Origin: an uncultured Flavobacteriales bacterium
GTDB lineage: Bacteria; Bacteroidota; Bacteroidia; Flavobacteriales_D; Crocinitomicaceae
Direction: 5' to 3'
Assembly (NCBI GenBank): GCA_903879765.1
Contig: CAIRMS010000041.1
Span: 1-15,371 of the forward strand
Length of the DNA: 15,371 nucleotides
Below the pieces are notes generated by a model that made no database searches, had not been told where the DNA came from, and worked only from the letters and a program-made list of their open reading frames with translations. A program made the position numbers and the translations under genes. The first letter of the stretch is position 1. Each line of letters opens with the position of its first letter. This document shows, one piece after another, positions 8,901 to 14,640 of this stretch.

Positions 8901-8995
8901 CAATTTCGATTCCCGAAATACGTTCTGCGGTGTATATCTTGCGCGTGAACAAGAACGAAGAAGTATTATCGACGTTTAAAGTGTTGAAGTACTAA
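5993..8995 (+). CDS. CotH-kinase family surface protein with split lamin-tail, CHB_HEX, InlB-like and T9SS domains
   Basis: The 1000-residue secreted protein has a signal peptide (1-19, cut after ADAQ). A lamin-tail domain begins at 20-90 (DWIELHNAG, NLNGYALSD) and resumes at about 279-335 (HTNFKLDGNGETVYLFD, GRIPD). Between them lies an inserted ~185-residue module (FFWDGVSNVVINVC, RPNIKL, YWGARHQMLIRASELSAAGL) common in Bacteroidota surface proteins. A chitobiase/hexosaminidase-C-like module follows at about 355-427 (YTTNGDEPS, VVRAKVF). The CotH kinase domain covers about 435-760, with RMDGGAGGSR, GLYELREKFNSEYFE, GNVDWPGNN and LIDLE, where relatives often have DLD. An InlB-like module (about 826-909) and a T9SS type A domain (919-1000, VAPNPSNG to VLKY) complete it. 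CotH proteins are protein kinases of the secreted type; the target here is unknown. No promoter is evident after the upstream terminator. Confidence 0.93.
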   Translation: MRKILTFLFASICYLADAQITINEGCNKNYQSSSDENGDASDWIELHNAGSAPVNLNGYALSDKLTVPTMWVMPNLTIPGGGFQQIFCSQKNRFGSTPFQFGLSEQNYTPQAGWSQHQLVTPFFWDGVSNVVINVCSYNNAQYTENSIFKQTATPFISTIGSFIDGSPAACSANNASTYYQRPNIKLNNAIIGTGTIQNGNTEYPAPFGNWYWGARHQMLIRASELSAAGLSAGMINSIGFEVAGTNGENYTYIDFHFNTTSSTELTNEFIPVQGNMIHTNFKLDGNGETVYLFDPSQQLVSSLTVETPTADISIGRIPDASSTIKWMSPSPGSTNNASSIYSDSLSRPISSHISGVVNSSFYLKLNHVNTEPCKLVYTTNGDEPSFNSNTFSDSIFVYQKTVVRAKVFPLNANSTFLPSQQTIVTFLFNISHDTPILMVTTDQSNLYGSTGIFDNWSSDWIKPAHAVYLNEGLGHPFLFERKTAIRMDGGAGGSRSHAQHSFRLSFDHGALGQAPVNYPLIPDRPNRTKYSEIYLRNGSNQFLTLPYKDASQVRMMSEGTKNYYSAFRPVSVYINGSYFGLYELREKFNSEYFEIQDGANKDSLELLSLSYWYNLVLRAVEGDVDNFWNSYTDFQALNPLAPSYVSDADQYFDLKHYSDYIIAESWMGNVDWPGNNIKIYRSDKTNWRWRFGLIDLELSMQPNGWTSCTDNHINYMLGQSTENPYINIWLKSIQNTDYKNYFINRFADLMNTSYQTDVLLARENMFFESMVTEMPNEYARWGDPNNIAGQMEAFVNNHEVFQDQLACRNEVVFDNIKTGFNLVKTIEVNLDVYPENGGEIALNTIQPVTYPWNGTYFDGVPVNMVAIAKPGYTFSHWLPTAFVNDTLQDSLSTNITAPNGFFTAIFELIPIPPDGPNIHFTVAPNPSNGTFVLSHDNKTQATGCTYEIFDLSGRIISRGTVNNTALETPISIPEIRSAVYILRVNKNEEVLSTFKVLKY

Positions 8996-9068
8996 CATAA
9001 AACAATTTGATCTCTTTTTAGAACAATTTGCATCCATTGAATCATCATTTATGATTATCTTCAAGTAG

Positions 9069-9119
9069 ATGAATGAGATTGAGAAGTTGTTCGTATTTGA
9101 AAAAACAAGTGAAAAATGA
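9069..9119 (+). CDS. 16-codon ORF overlapping the fic start, possible leader or remnant
   Basis: An ATG immediately after an in-frame TAG opens a 16-residue frame, [16 protein letters not shown]. Its TGA overlaps the fic ATG as ATGA. The arrangement would couple fic translation to it. It could be a leader peptide, a remnant of a lost upstream gene, or chance in AT-rich DNA. No homology is recognised and no Shine-Dalgarno sequence is seen. Confidence 0.25.
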   Translation: MNEIEKLFVFEKTSEK

Positions 9120-9994
9120 GTGAGAAAATATCCATTCGCTTTTTCGATGACCGCGAAGTACGTGCGGTTTGGGATGATGAACATGCCAAATGGTGGTTCA
9201 GTGTATTGGATATTATTGCTGTTCTTACTGACCAAAACGACTATACAAAAACCAGAAATTATTGGAAATACCTGAAAGCAAAGTTTAAAAAAGCGGGGGT
9301 TCAGTTGGGTAGTAATACTAACCAACTGAAATTAATTGCGGCAGATGGTAAAAAATACAAGTCTGATCTGCTCGATTATGAAGGTATCATTTGCCTTGGC
9401 AAAACCTTCCCCGGAACGAAAGCCAACCGTTTTATAGAATGGTTTACTTACAGTGATGACAGTATTGACGGAAAAAGTAAAAGCAAAGCGTATGCCCTTT
9501 TTGAAAGCTCCTTTGTAAACAGTTTTGAAATTGGAACAGCAAAAGGCTTGCAACAAATTCATGCTTATTTGTTCGGTGGTTTATATGATTTTGCAGGTCA
9601 AATTAGACAGAAAAATATTTCTAAAGGTGGCTTTCAATTCGCCGTTTCGCGCTTTCTTGGTGAAACCTTAGCTCAAATAGAAAAAATGCCGGAATCCACT
9701 TTTGACGAAATCGTTCAGAAATATGTAGAAATGAACATTGCCCACCCATTTATGGAAGGTAATGGCAGAAGTACACGTATTTGGTTGGATTTGATTTTCA
9801 AAAAAAGACTCGAAAAATGTGTAGACTGGAGTCAAATTGGCAAGGACGATTACATGAACGCGATGGTAAAAAGTTCTGTGGATAGCACATTATTAACAAA
9901 GCTCTTGAAGAATGCCTTAACATCAGAAATCAACAGCCGTGAAATGTTTATGAAAGGTATTGACTATTCGTATTATTATGAAGAAAACAATTGA
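9116..9994 (+). CDS. Bro-N-Fic fusion protein, predicted AMP transferase with C-terminal inhibitory motif
   Basis: Residues 5-110 match a Bro-N/DinD-type domain ([62 protein letters not shown]), as found in phage antirepressors and damage-inducible proteins. Residues about 125-280 are a Fic domain: [20 protein letters not shown], then H210-PFMEGNG-R218-STR, the full catalytic HPFxEGNGR motif that transfers AMP (or another nucleotide) to target proteins. The C-terminus carries S285-YYY-E289-E290-N, close to the class III Fic inhibitory motif (S/T)xxxE(G/N). The enzyme is therefore probably auto-inhibited in cis and needs no separate antitoxin. The start is fixed by a TGA six bases upstream. 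It sits alone between surface-protein genes and the leftward meaB operon, with a 16-codon ORF overlapping its start. Targets are unknown; toxin, stress-response and phage-defence roles are all possible. Confidence 0.92.
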   Translation: MSEKISIRFFDDREVRAVWDDEHAKWWFSVLDIIAVLTDQNDYTKTRNYWKYLKAKFKKAGVQLGSNTNQLKLIAADGKKYKSDLLDYEGIICLGKTFPGTKANRFIEWFTYSDDSIDGKSKSKAYALFESSFVNSFEIGTAKGLQQIHAYLFGGLYDFAGQIRQKNISKGGFQFAVSRFLGETLAQIEKMPESTFDEIVQKYVEMNIAHPFMEGNGRSTRIWLDLIFKKRLEKCVDWSQIGKDDYMNAMVKSSVDSTLLTKLLKNALTSEINSREMFMKGIDYSYYYEENN

Positions 9995-10030
9995 TTTGTT
10001 AATTAATAGAACAATCTAACCATAAATAAT

Positions 10031-10048
10031 TTTGAACTACGGTTCAAA
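10031..10048. other. Hairpin TTTGAAC-TACG-GTTCAAA between convergent genes
   Basis: A perfect 7-bp stem with a 4-nt loop lies in the 64-bp gap between the convergent fic and meaB ends. There is no T run on the plus side. On the minus side the stem is followed by AT-rich sequence. It may be a weak shared terminator. The half GGTTCAAATCC also resembles a tRNA T-loop, but no tRNA can be built around it. Confidence 0.35.
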
Positions 10049-10058
10049 TCCTACCTTA

Positions 10059-11090
10059 CTAAGCCCGAAACTCCCGAAACAACTCCTCTGCAGCTTGGTA
10101 TGCGAGGATGTTTCCTGATTTCACTTGTTCTTCAACAGCATGGTATTTTTCCATCCATCCGTCGTTTGAGAAAAAGTCGCTTTGAAGCAAGGAGCGCAGC
10201 ATTTCTTCTAAAATAGCTAACTCTTGACGCTTGCGGTTTTCTGTGATCCATCCGCTGTGATTCATACGGTTGAAAAAGGAATCAATGTTTTTCCAGATTT
10301 CTTCAAATCCTTCGCCTTTGAGACTGCTTGCGGTATGAACATGCGTAATCCAGTCGTTTTCTTTGGGTGGAAATAAGTGCAAGGCATTCGCGTACTCTCG
10401 TCGTGCCCAATTTGATTTTTGAATGTTCTCGCCATCGGCCTTAGTGATGATCATTCCATCCGCCATTTCCATGATGCCTCGCTTCATTCCCTGCAACTCA
10501 TCACCTGCACCTGCAAGCATCAGTAGCAAAAAGAAATCGACCATGGAATGAACAATCGTCTCCGATTGACCCACACCAACCGTTTCGATGAAAATGACTT
10601 CGAATCCTGCTGCTTCACATAAAATAATGGCTTCACGGGTGTGACGCGCCACACCACCTAAGGTAGTGCCCGCGGCTGTTGGACGTATGAAAACGCGCTC
10701 ATTGTTGGACAATGTTTCCATGCGTGTTTTATCCCCAAGAATACTTCCGCCTGAAACATTGGAAGAAGGATCGATGGCTAAAACTGCTAGACTTTGCTTG
10801 TGTTGTAAAATGTAATTTCCAAAGGATTCAATAAACGTGCTCTTCCCTACTCCAGGAACACCAGTAATGCCTATGCGCCACGCACGCTTGTTCTGTGCAA
10901 GGCAAAGTTGGAGAAGTTTATTGGCTTCGAAACGATCTTCCGGACGACTACTTTCGACCAAGGTAATTCCAGCGCTTAAGGCTGCTCGATCCTGCTGACA
11001 AATGCGCTCAAACAATTCATCTGCACGACGTTCATTGAAACGAGCTTTGCGTTCCTTCAACCAATCGTTCAAACGTTGATCATTCGGCAT
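10059..11090 (-). CDS. meaB: Methylmalonyl-CoA mutase-associated GTPase MeaB
   Basis: The 343-residue protein is a full-length SIMIBI-class GTPase of the MeaB/ArgK family. Visible elements are the N-terminal helical arm, the P-loop GVPGVGKS (77-84), the AIDPSS switch region (105-110), GDKTRM, FIRPTAAGTTLGGVARHT (134-151), IETVGVGQSE (168-177), the base-recognition TKADG (216-220) and a C-terminal dimerisation arm. MeaB gates loading of adenosylcobalamin and protects or reactivates methylmalonyl-CoA mutase in propionate metabolism. The mutase genes are not in this window. Its start lies inside the end of elbB (11-bp overlap), making it the last gene of the leftward operon. Older annotations calling this family an arginine/ornithine transport kinase (ArgK) are not supported by the domain content. 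Confidence 0.96.
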   Translation of the reverse strand: MPNDQRLNDWLKERKARFNERRADELFERICQQDRAALSAGITLVESSRPEDRFEANKLLQLCLAQNKRAWRIGITGVPGVGKSTFIESFGNYILQHKQSLAVLAIDPSSNVSGGSILGDKTRMETLSNNERVFIRPTAAGTTLGGVARHTREAIILCEAAGFEVIFIETVGVGQSETIVHSMVDFFLLLMLAGAGDELQGMKRGIMEMADGMIITKADGENIQKSNWARREYANALHLFPPKENDWITHVHTASSLKGEGFEEIWKNIDSFFNRMNHSGWITENRKRQELAILEEMLRSLLQSDFFSNDGWMEKYHAVEEQVKSGNILAYQAAEELFREFRA

Positions 11091-11772
11091 CCAACATCTT
11101 TTTTAAAGCAGTAAAAGCCGCTTGAATGTTTCCTTGTATTTCTGAAATCCGCGCATTCATCATATAGCATGGAGCCGTAATGATGCGGTTTTCTTCATCG
11201 ATGAGAACTTCGCCTAATGGAAGATCAACGGCAATAGCGCCAGTTGTTGTCAGTCCATCCTCAAAATCACTGATGGAATAAGGAGACGGTCCGTTTTTGG
11301 AACCAATGGTCATTTTGGGTTGTATCATAGATCCTTCAAAGGCTTTCGCCAAGACAATCGGACTCACACATAAAGCAACAATTGGCTTTCCAATATTGAC
11401 AAGGTTCACAAGTAATAACTTGACATCTGATCGGATGCTTCCATTTGGTCCATCAAAGGCCCAAGAAGTGAAGTTCTTCGCGCTTCCGAATCCACCAGGA
11501 ATCACCAAGGCATCGATGTCCGCCGGAACAATGTTTTCTATCTTTTGAATGTCGCCACGAGCAATGCGTGCAGCTTCCACCAGCATGTTTCTAGTTTGAG
11601 GCATTTCCTCTCCATTCAAATGGTTAAGCACGTGATGTTGATCGGCGTCGATGCCAATACAAACCGCTTGTGCGCCCATTTGGTCAATCGCCAATAAACT
11701 TAAAACAGCTTCTTGAATTTCTGCGCCGTCATAAACGCCACATCCAGATAATAACACGCCTATTTTCAACAT
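11080..11772 (-). CDS. elbB: Glyoxalase ElbB, DJ-1/PfpI-like
   Basis: This 230-residue protein matches ElbB, formerly 'enhancing lycopene biosynthesis protein 2', close to the family's usual ~220 residues. Signatures are IGVLLSGCGVYDGAEIQEAV (4-23), the ALVIPGGFGSAKN loop (88-100), the likely nucleophile C135 in VALCVSPIVLAKAF, and GAIAVDLPLGEVLIDEENRI with TAPCYMMNA near the C-terminus. In E. coli the enzyme has glyoxalase activity, converting glyoxal to glycolate without a thiol cofactor; its link to isoprenoid yield was a screening phenotype. It acts in the cytoplasm. The gene lies 11 bp after bshA and overlaps meaB by 11 bp, so it belongs to the same operon. Placing it beside a bacillithiol gene suggests a shared aldehyde-detoxification theme (inference). 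Confidence 0.96.
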   Translation of the reverse strand: MLKIGVLLSGCGVYDGAEIQEAVLSLLAIDQMGAQAVCIGIDADQHHVLNHLNGEEMPQTRNMLVEAARIARGDIQKIENIVPADIDALVIPGGFGSAKNFTSWAFDGPNGSIRSDVKLLLVNLVNIGKPIVALCVSPIVLAKAFEGSMIQPKMTIGSKNGPSPYSISDFEDGLTTTGAIAVDLPLGEVLIDEENRIITAPCYMMNARISEIQGNIQAAFTALKKMLDAE

Positions 11773-11783
11773 ATTAGCAACTA

Positions 11784-12902
11784 TTATTTGACTAAATTAC
11801 GATATAATTCCTCATACAATGGAAGAATTCTTGCCAAACTAAATTCTTCTGAACGTAATTTCGCTTGTTTTTTAAATGTAGGATGATTTTCAGGGTTCAA
11901 TAATTCAAGCGTATTTTTTGCCATGTCATCTATATCCCCAACGTTCGATAAAAAACCAGAATAGCCATGAATATTTACTTCTGGAATTCCACCAGTATTC
12001 GATGAAATCACCGGGACACCGACAGCCATTGCTTCTAACGCAGCAAGTCCAAAGCTTTCCGTTTCTGAAGGAAGTAAAAAGACATCAGCCATTTCTAAAA
12101 CATGGGATGTATCCCGAACTTTTCCTAAGAATATAACTTGATCGCACAAATTCAATTCACGGCATAAACGCTCGCAGTTGTAACGATCAGGGCCATCTCC
12201 AACGAGAATTAATTTTGAAGGCAAAACAGCATTCACTTTTGCGAAAATGTGTAAAACATCATCAACACGTTTTACCGGTCGAAAATTTGAAATGTGACAC
12301 AGGATTCGTTCACCATCACTTGCATACTTTTGTCGCATGTATACAGTATAATGCTCGTCTTCTGCATCTTCCACAACAAAATTCGGAATCACATGAATAT
12401 CCCTGGTCACTTGAAAATGTGCGTACGTATCTTCTTTCAGGCTTTCTGAAACCGTAGTAACTGCATCCGAATGATTGATACAAAAGGTAATCACTGGTTC
12501 AAACGAAGGATCTTTTCCAACGAGTGTGATATCCGTACCATGAAGTGTTGTGACAAATGGAATCTTAATTCCCTGCGCTTTTAATATTTGTTGTGCCATA
12601 AACGCTGCTGAAGCGTGTGGAATGGCATAATGTACGTGGAGAATGTCCAACTTTTCGTGTTTTACCACATCCACCATTTTACTTGCTAGTTGTGTTTCAT
12701 ACGGTTGAAAATCGAAGAGCGGATAATCCGTTAAGGAAACTTCGTGGTAAAAAATATTTTCACGAAAGGAACCCAAACGAACCGGTTGCGAATACGTGAT
12801 AAAATGTATTTCATGTCCTTTTGCTGCCAATGCTTTACCTAACTCCGTTGCTACAACCCCGCGTCCTCCATATGTTGGATAAAGTACAATGCCTACTTTC
12901 AT
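11784..12902 (-). CDS. bshA: N-acetyl-alpha-D-glucosaminyl L-malate synthase BshA (bacillithiol pathway)
   Basis: The 372-residue GT4 glycosyltransferase opens with KVGIVLYPTYGG and VVATELGKALAAKGHEIHFI, the BshA signature. It has HVHYAIPHASAAFMAQQIL (89-107), TLHGTDITLVGKDPSF (119-133), the domain-linking HVIPNFV, NFRPVKR (206-212) and the donor-binding TESFGLAALEAMAVGVPVI (281-299) with its EX7E pair E282 and E290. BshA joins UDP-GlcNAc and L-malate, the first step to bacillithiol, the main low-molecular-weight thiol of many Bacteroidota and Firmicutes. BshB and BshC are not in the window. One oddity is the glycine-rich loop, which reads GGRGVV where relatives usually have GGSGVV. It overlaps the upstream barrel-protein gene by 4 bp and precedes elbB by 11 bp. 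Confidence 0.94.
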   Translation of the reverse strand: MKVGIVLYPTYGGRGVVATELGKALAAKGHEIHFITYSQPVRLGSFRENIFYHEVSLTDYPLFDFQPYETQLASKMVDVVKHEKLDILHVHYAIPHASAAFMAQQILKAQGIKIPFVTTLHGTDITLVGKDPSFEPVITFCINHSDAVTTVSESLKEDTYAHFQVTRDIHVIPNFVVEDAEDEHYTVYMRQKYASDGERILCHISNFRPVKRVDDVLHIFAKVNAVLPSKLILVGDGPDRYNCERLCRELNLCDQVIFLGKVRDTSHVLEMADVFLLPSETESFGLAALEAMAVGVPVISSNTGGIPEVNIHGYSGFLSNVGDIDDMAKNTLELLNPENHPTFKKQAKLRSEEFSLARILPLYEELYRNLVK

Positions 12903-13471
12903 GTTGATTTTGATAAAGGTATGAATAACGTAACGCGGTAAATAATCGGTAAGATTCTGACCACTTGACCCATTTCATTTTTGATCCTGAAACTATATGA
13001 ACTTCTAAATGGACTATTGTCCGCATTGATGACATCATAAAATAACGCTAAATTCAAATTGATTTTTGGTGCTAACTTTAAACAAAAGCCACCTCCAACA
13101 AATAAGGTTGGCGCCCATTTTTTTTGTCCTTCCTGGAAGGTGATAAAATTAAAAGGGCTATGAAGCATCTGAAATTCAGTTCCAACAAAAATCTTATCCT
13201 GAAAACGCAAATGAGCAAAAGCACCACCTCCATAAATGGTAAACTGCGATTGTACATTTAAGTAATTTGACCAAGAACGCTGTAAACGAAAAGATGGTCC
13301 AATGATTAACTTATTTGGAAGTTTCGCTGCGTATTTGAGCTCTCCACCAAAGGTTCCTCCGAGTTGAGAACCACCACCATACAACTCGATCCCGAGTTCA
13401 GAACTTTCAATTTGAGCGTTTGAAGTAAACTGCAACAAACACAGAAATATGCCGAGATAAAAATGCTTCAT
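12899..13471 (-). CDS. Predicted outer-membrane beta-barrel protein, function unknown
   Basis: The 190-residue protein has a clear signal peptide (MKHFYLGIFLCLLQFTSNAQ, cut near 20). The remainder is alternating polar/aromatic beta strands such as LGIELYGGGSQLGGTFGGEL, KLIIGPSFRLQR, FTIYGGGAFAHLRF and FVGTEFQML, ending in a strand VTLFIPL near the C-terminus. This is the pattern of a small (about 8-10 strand) outer-membrane barrel. No known family is recognised. It is the first gene of the leftward operon and overlaps bshA by 4 bp. Its start at 13471 lies 15 bp from the -7 element at 13486-13493. A link to bacillithiol chemistry is not evident from the sequence. Confidence 0.8.
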   Translation of the reverse strand: MKHFYLGIFLCLLQFTSNAQIESSELGIELYGGGSQLGGTFGGELKYAAKLPNKLIIGPSFRLQRSWSNYLNVQSQFTIYGGGAFAHLRFQDKIFVGTEFQMLHSPFNFITFQEGQKKWAPTLFVGGGFCLKLAPKINLNLALFYDVINADNSPFRSSYSFRIKNEMGQVVRILPIIYRVTLFIPLSKST

Positions 13472-13485
13472 ATTTTTCTTTTTAA

Positions 13486-13493
13486 CAAAGATA
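13486..13493 (-). promoter_or_regulatory. -7 element TATCTTTG for the leftward bshA-elbB-meaB operon
   Basis: On the minus strand the bases read TATCTTTG, a full match to TAnnTTTG, 14 bp upstream of the barrel-protein ATG, giving a very short leader. No -33 TTG stands at the normal distance; a TTG at 13507-13509 is too close. Confidence 0.5.
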
Positions 13494-13524
13494 ACTCGAT
13501 TTAGGTCAAGATGTATGTTCTTCT

Positions 13525-13532
13525 TATCTTTG
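13525..13532 (+). promoter_or_regulatory. -7 element TATCTTTG for folD and the S4 gene
   Basis: TATCTTTG matches TAnnTTTG and lies 13 bp before the folD ATG. It is identical in sequence to the opposite-strand element at 13486-13493, and the two point away from each other. No convincing -33 element is seen. Confidence 0.5.
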
Positions 13533-13545
13533 CCAAAACTTTCTC

Positions 13546-14424
13546 ATGATACTTTTAGACGGTAAAGCAACAGCAGCACAAATTCGAACCGAATTAGCTC
13601 ATGCAGTTCAACAACGAAAATTAGAAGGAAAAAAAATTCCTCACTTAGCGGCTGTCTTAGTCGGTAACGATGGTGGATCTGTTTCTTACGTCAATTCAAA
13701 AGTGAGCGCTTGCGATCAGATTGGTTTTGAAAGTACGCTCATTCGCTACGATTCTTCCGTTCCAGAGGAGATTTTATTGGATAAAGTGCGTCAGTTAAAC
13801 GAGGACAAAAGCATCGATGGATTTATCGTTCAGCTTCCCTTACCTGCGCACATCGATGAACTAAAAATCACACAAGCAATTGACCCAAAGAAGGACGTAG
13901 ATGGATTTCACCCACGTAATCTTGGGAACATGATCTTAAATCTTCCGGGATTCTTACCAGCGACTCCTGCTGGAATCATGGCATTGATCGAACGAAACAA
14001 CATTGAGACGGAAGGTAAAAATTGCGTCATCATCGGGCGAAGTAACATTGTCGGAACGCCACTTTCCATCATGTTGGGAAGAAATGCGAATCCAGGAAAC
14101 TGTACCGTTACGCTTGCGCATTCCCGCACAGAGAACTTGAAGGAAATCTGTTTGCAAGCAGACATTCTCATCGCAGCTATAGGTCAGCCGAATTTCGTTA
14201 CTGCAGACATGGTGAAAACCGGAGCTGTCATCATCGATGTTGGAACGACGCGTGTAGATGATGCATCGCGCGAGCGCGGATGGAGGCTTGTTGGAGACGT
14301 AGACTTCGAAGCGGTTGCACCAAAATGTAGTTTTATCAGTCCCGTACCTGGAGGTGTTGGTCCAATGACCATCGCATCACTGATGATGAATACCTTAAAA
14401 GCAATGGAATTAAAAGGAAAATAA
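13546..14424 (+). CDS. folD: Bifunctional methylenetetrahydrofolate dehydrogenase / methenyltetrahydrofolate cyclohydrolase
   Basis: The 292-residue protein is a full-length FolD. Signatures in order are [18 protein letters not shown] with Y48 and catalytic K52, [31 protein letters not shown], the NADP-binding [26 protein letters not shown] and the C-terminal [20 protein letters not shown]. FolD interconverts 5,10-methylene-THF, 5,10-methenyl-THF and 10-formyl-THF in the cytoplasm, supplying one-carbon units for purine and formyl-Met-tRNA synthesis. The start ATG is 13 bp from a -7 element. Its TAA overlaps the ATG of the S4-domain gene by one base (TAATG), so the two are co-translated. A similar folD-ybcJ neighbourhood exists in E. 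coli. Confidence 0.98.
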   Translation: MILLDGKATAAQIRTELAHAVQQRKLEGKKIPHLAAVLVGNDGGSVSYVNSKVSACDQIGFESTLIRYDSSVPEEILLDKVRQLNEDKSIDGFIVQLPLPAHIDELKITQAIDPKKDVDGFHPRNLGNMILNLPGFLPATPAGIMALIERNNIETEGKNCVIIGRSNIVGTPLSIMLGRNANPGNCTVTLAHSRTENLKEICLQADILIAAIGQPNFVTADMVKTGAVIIDVGTTRVDDASRERGWRLVGDVDFEAVAPKCSFISPVPGGVGPMTIASLMMNTLKAMELKGK

Positions 14425-14630
14425 TGGAACAATTTGCCGTAAACGGAGAATATATTGAATTGATGGGCTTATTGAAAGCACTCGGAATTGCCGAAACAGG
14501 TGGACACGCCAAACACATTGTTGATTCGGGCATTGTTTACCGCAACGGACAAATAGAAACCAGAAGAAGAGCGAAGCTCATCAAAGGAGATATTCTCCTA
14601 ATCGAAGACTTAAAAGTTGAATTGATTTAA
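14424..14630 (+). CDS. YbcJ-type S4-domain RNA-binding protein
   Basis: The 68-residue protein is almost entirely an S4 RNA-binding domain. It has FAVNGEYIELMGLLKALGIA, then GGHAKHIVDSGIVYRNGQIE and TRRRAKLIKGDIL, the KxxVxxGxVxVNG pattern of small stand-alone S4 proteins such as E. coli YbcJ. Such proteins bind structured RNA, possibly rRNA or tRNA; the exact role is unknown. It is the second gene of the folD unit, joined by a TAATG overlap. Its stop lies only 10 bp from the stop of the convergent gene at the right edge. Confidence 0.9.
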   Translation: MEQFAVNGEYIELMGLLKALGIAETGGHAKHIVDSGIVYRNGQIETRRRAKLIKGDILLIEDLKVELI

Positions 14631-14640
14631 CAGAAAGAAG

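Noticed and set aside
9001..9030. Nine-base direct repeat AACAATTTG, possible target-site duplication
   Set aside because: The copies are 12 bp apart with nothing between; chance is likely in AT-rich DNA.
9040..9056. AATCAT-CATTT-ATGATT hairpin as terminator of the CotH gene
   Set aside because: The stem is only 6 bp, AT-rich, and has no T run after it.
10040..10075. tRNA gene suggested by GGTTCAAATCC
   Set aside because: The flanking bases do not pair as a T stem beyond two base pairs, and no acceptor, D or anticodon arm is present.
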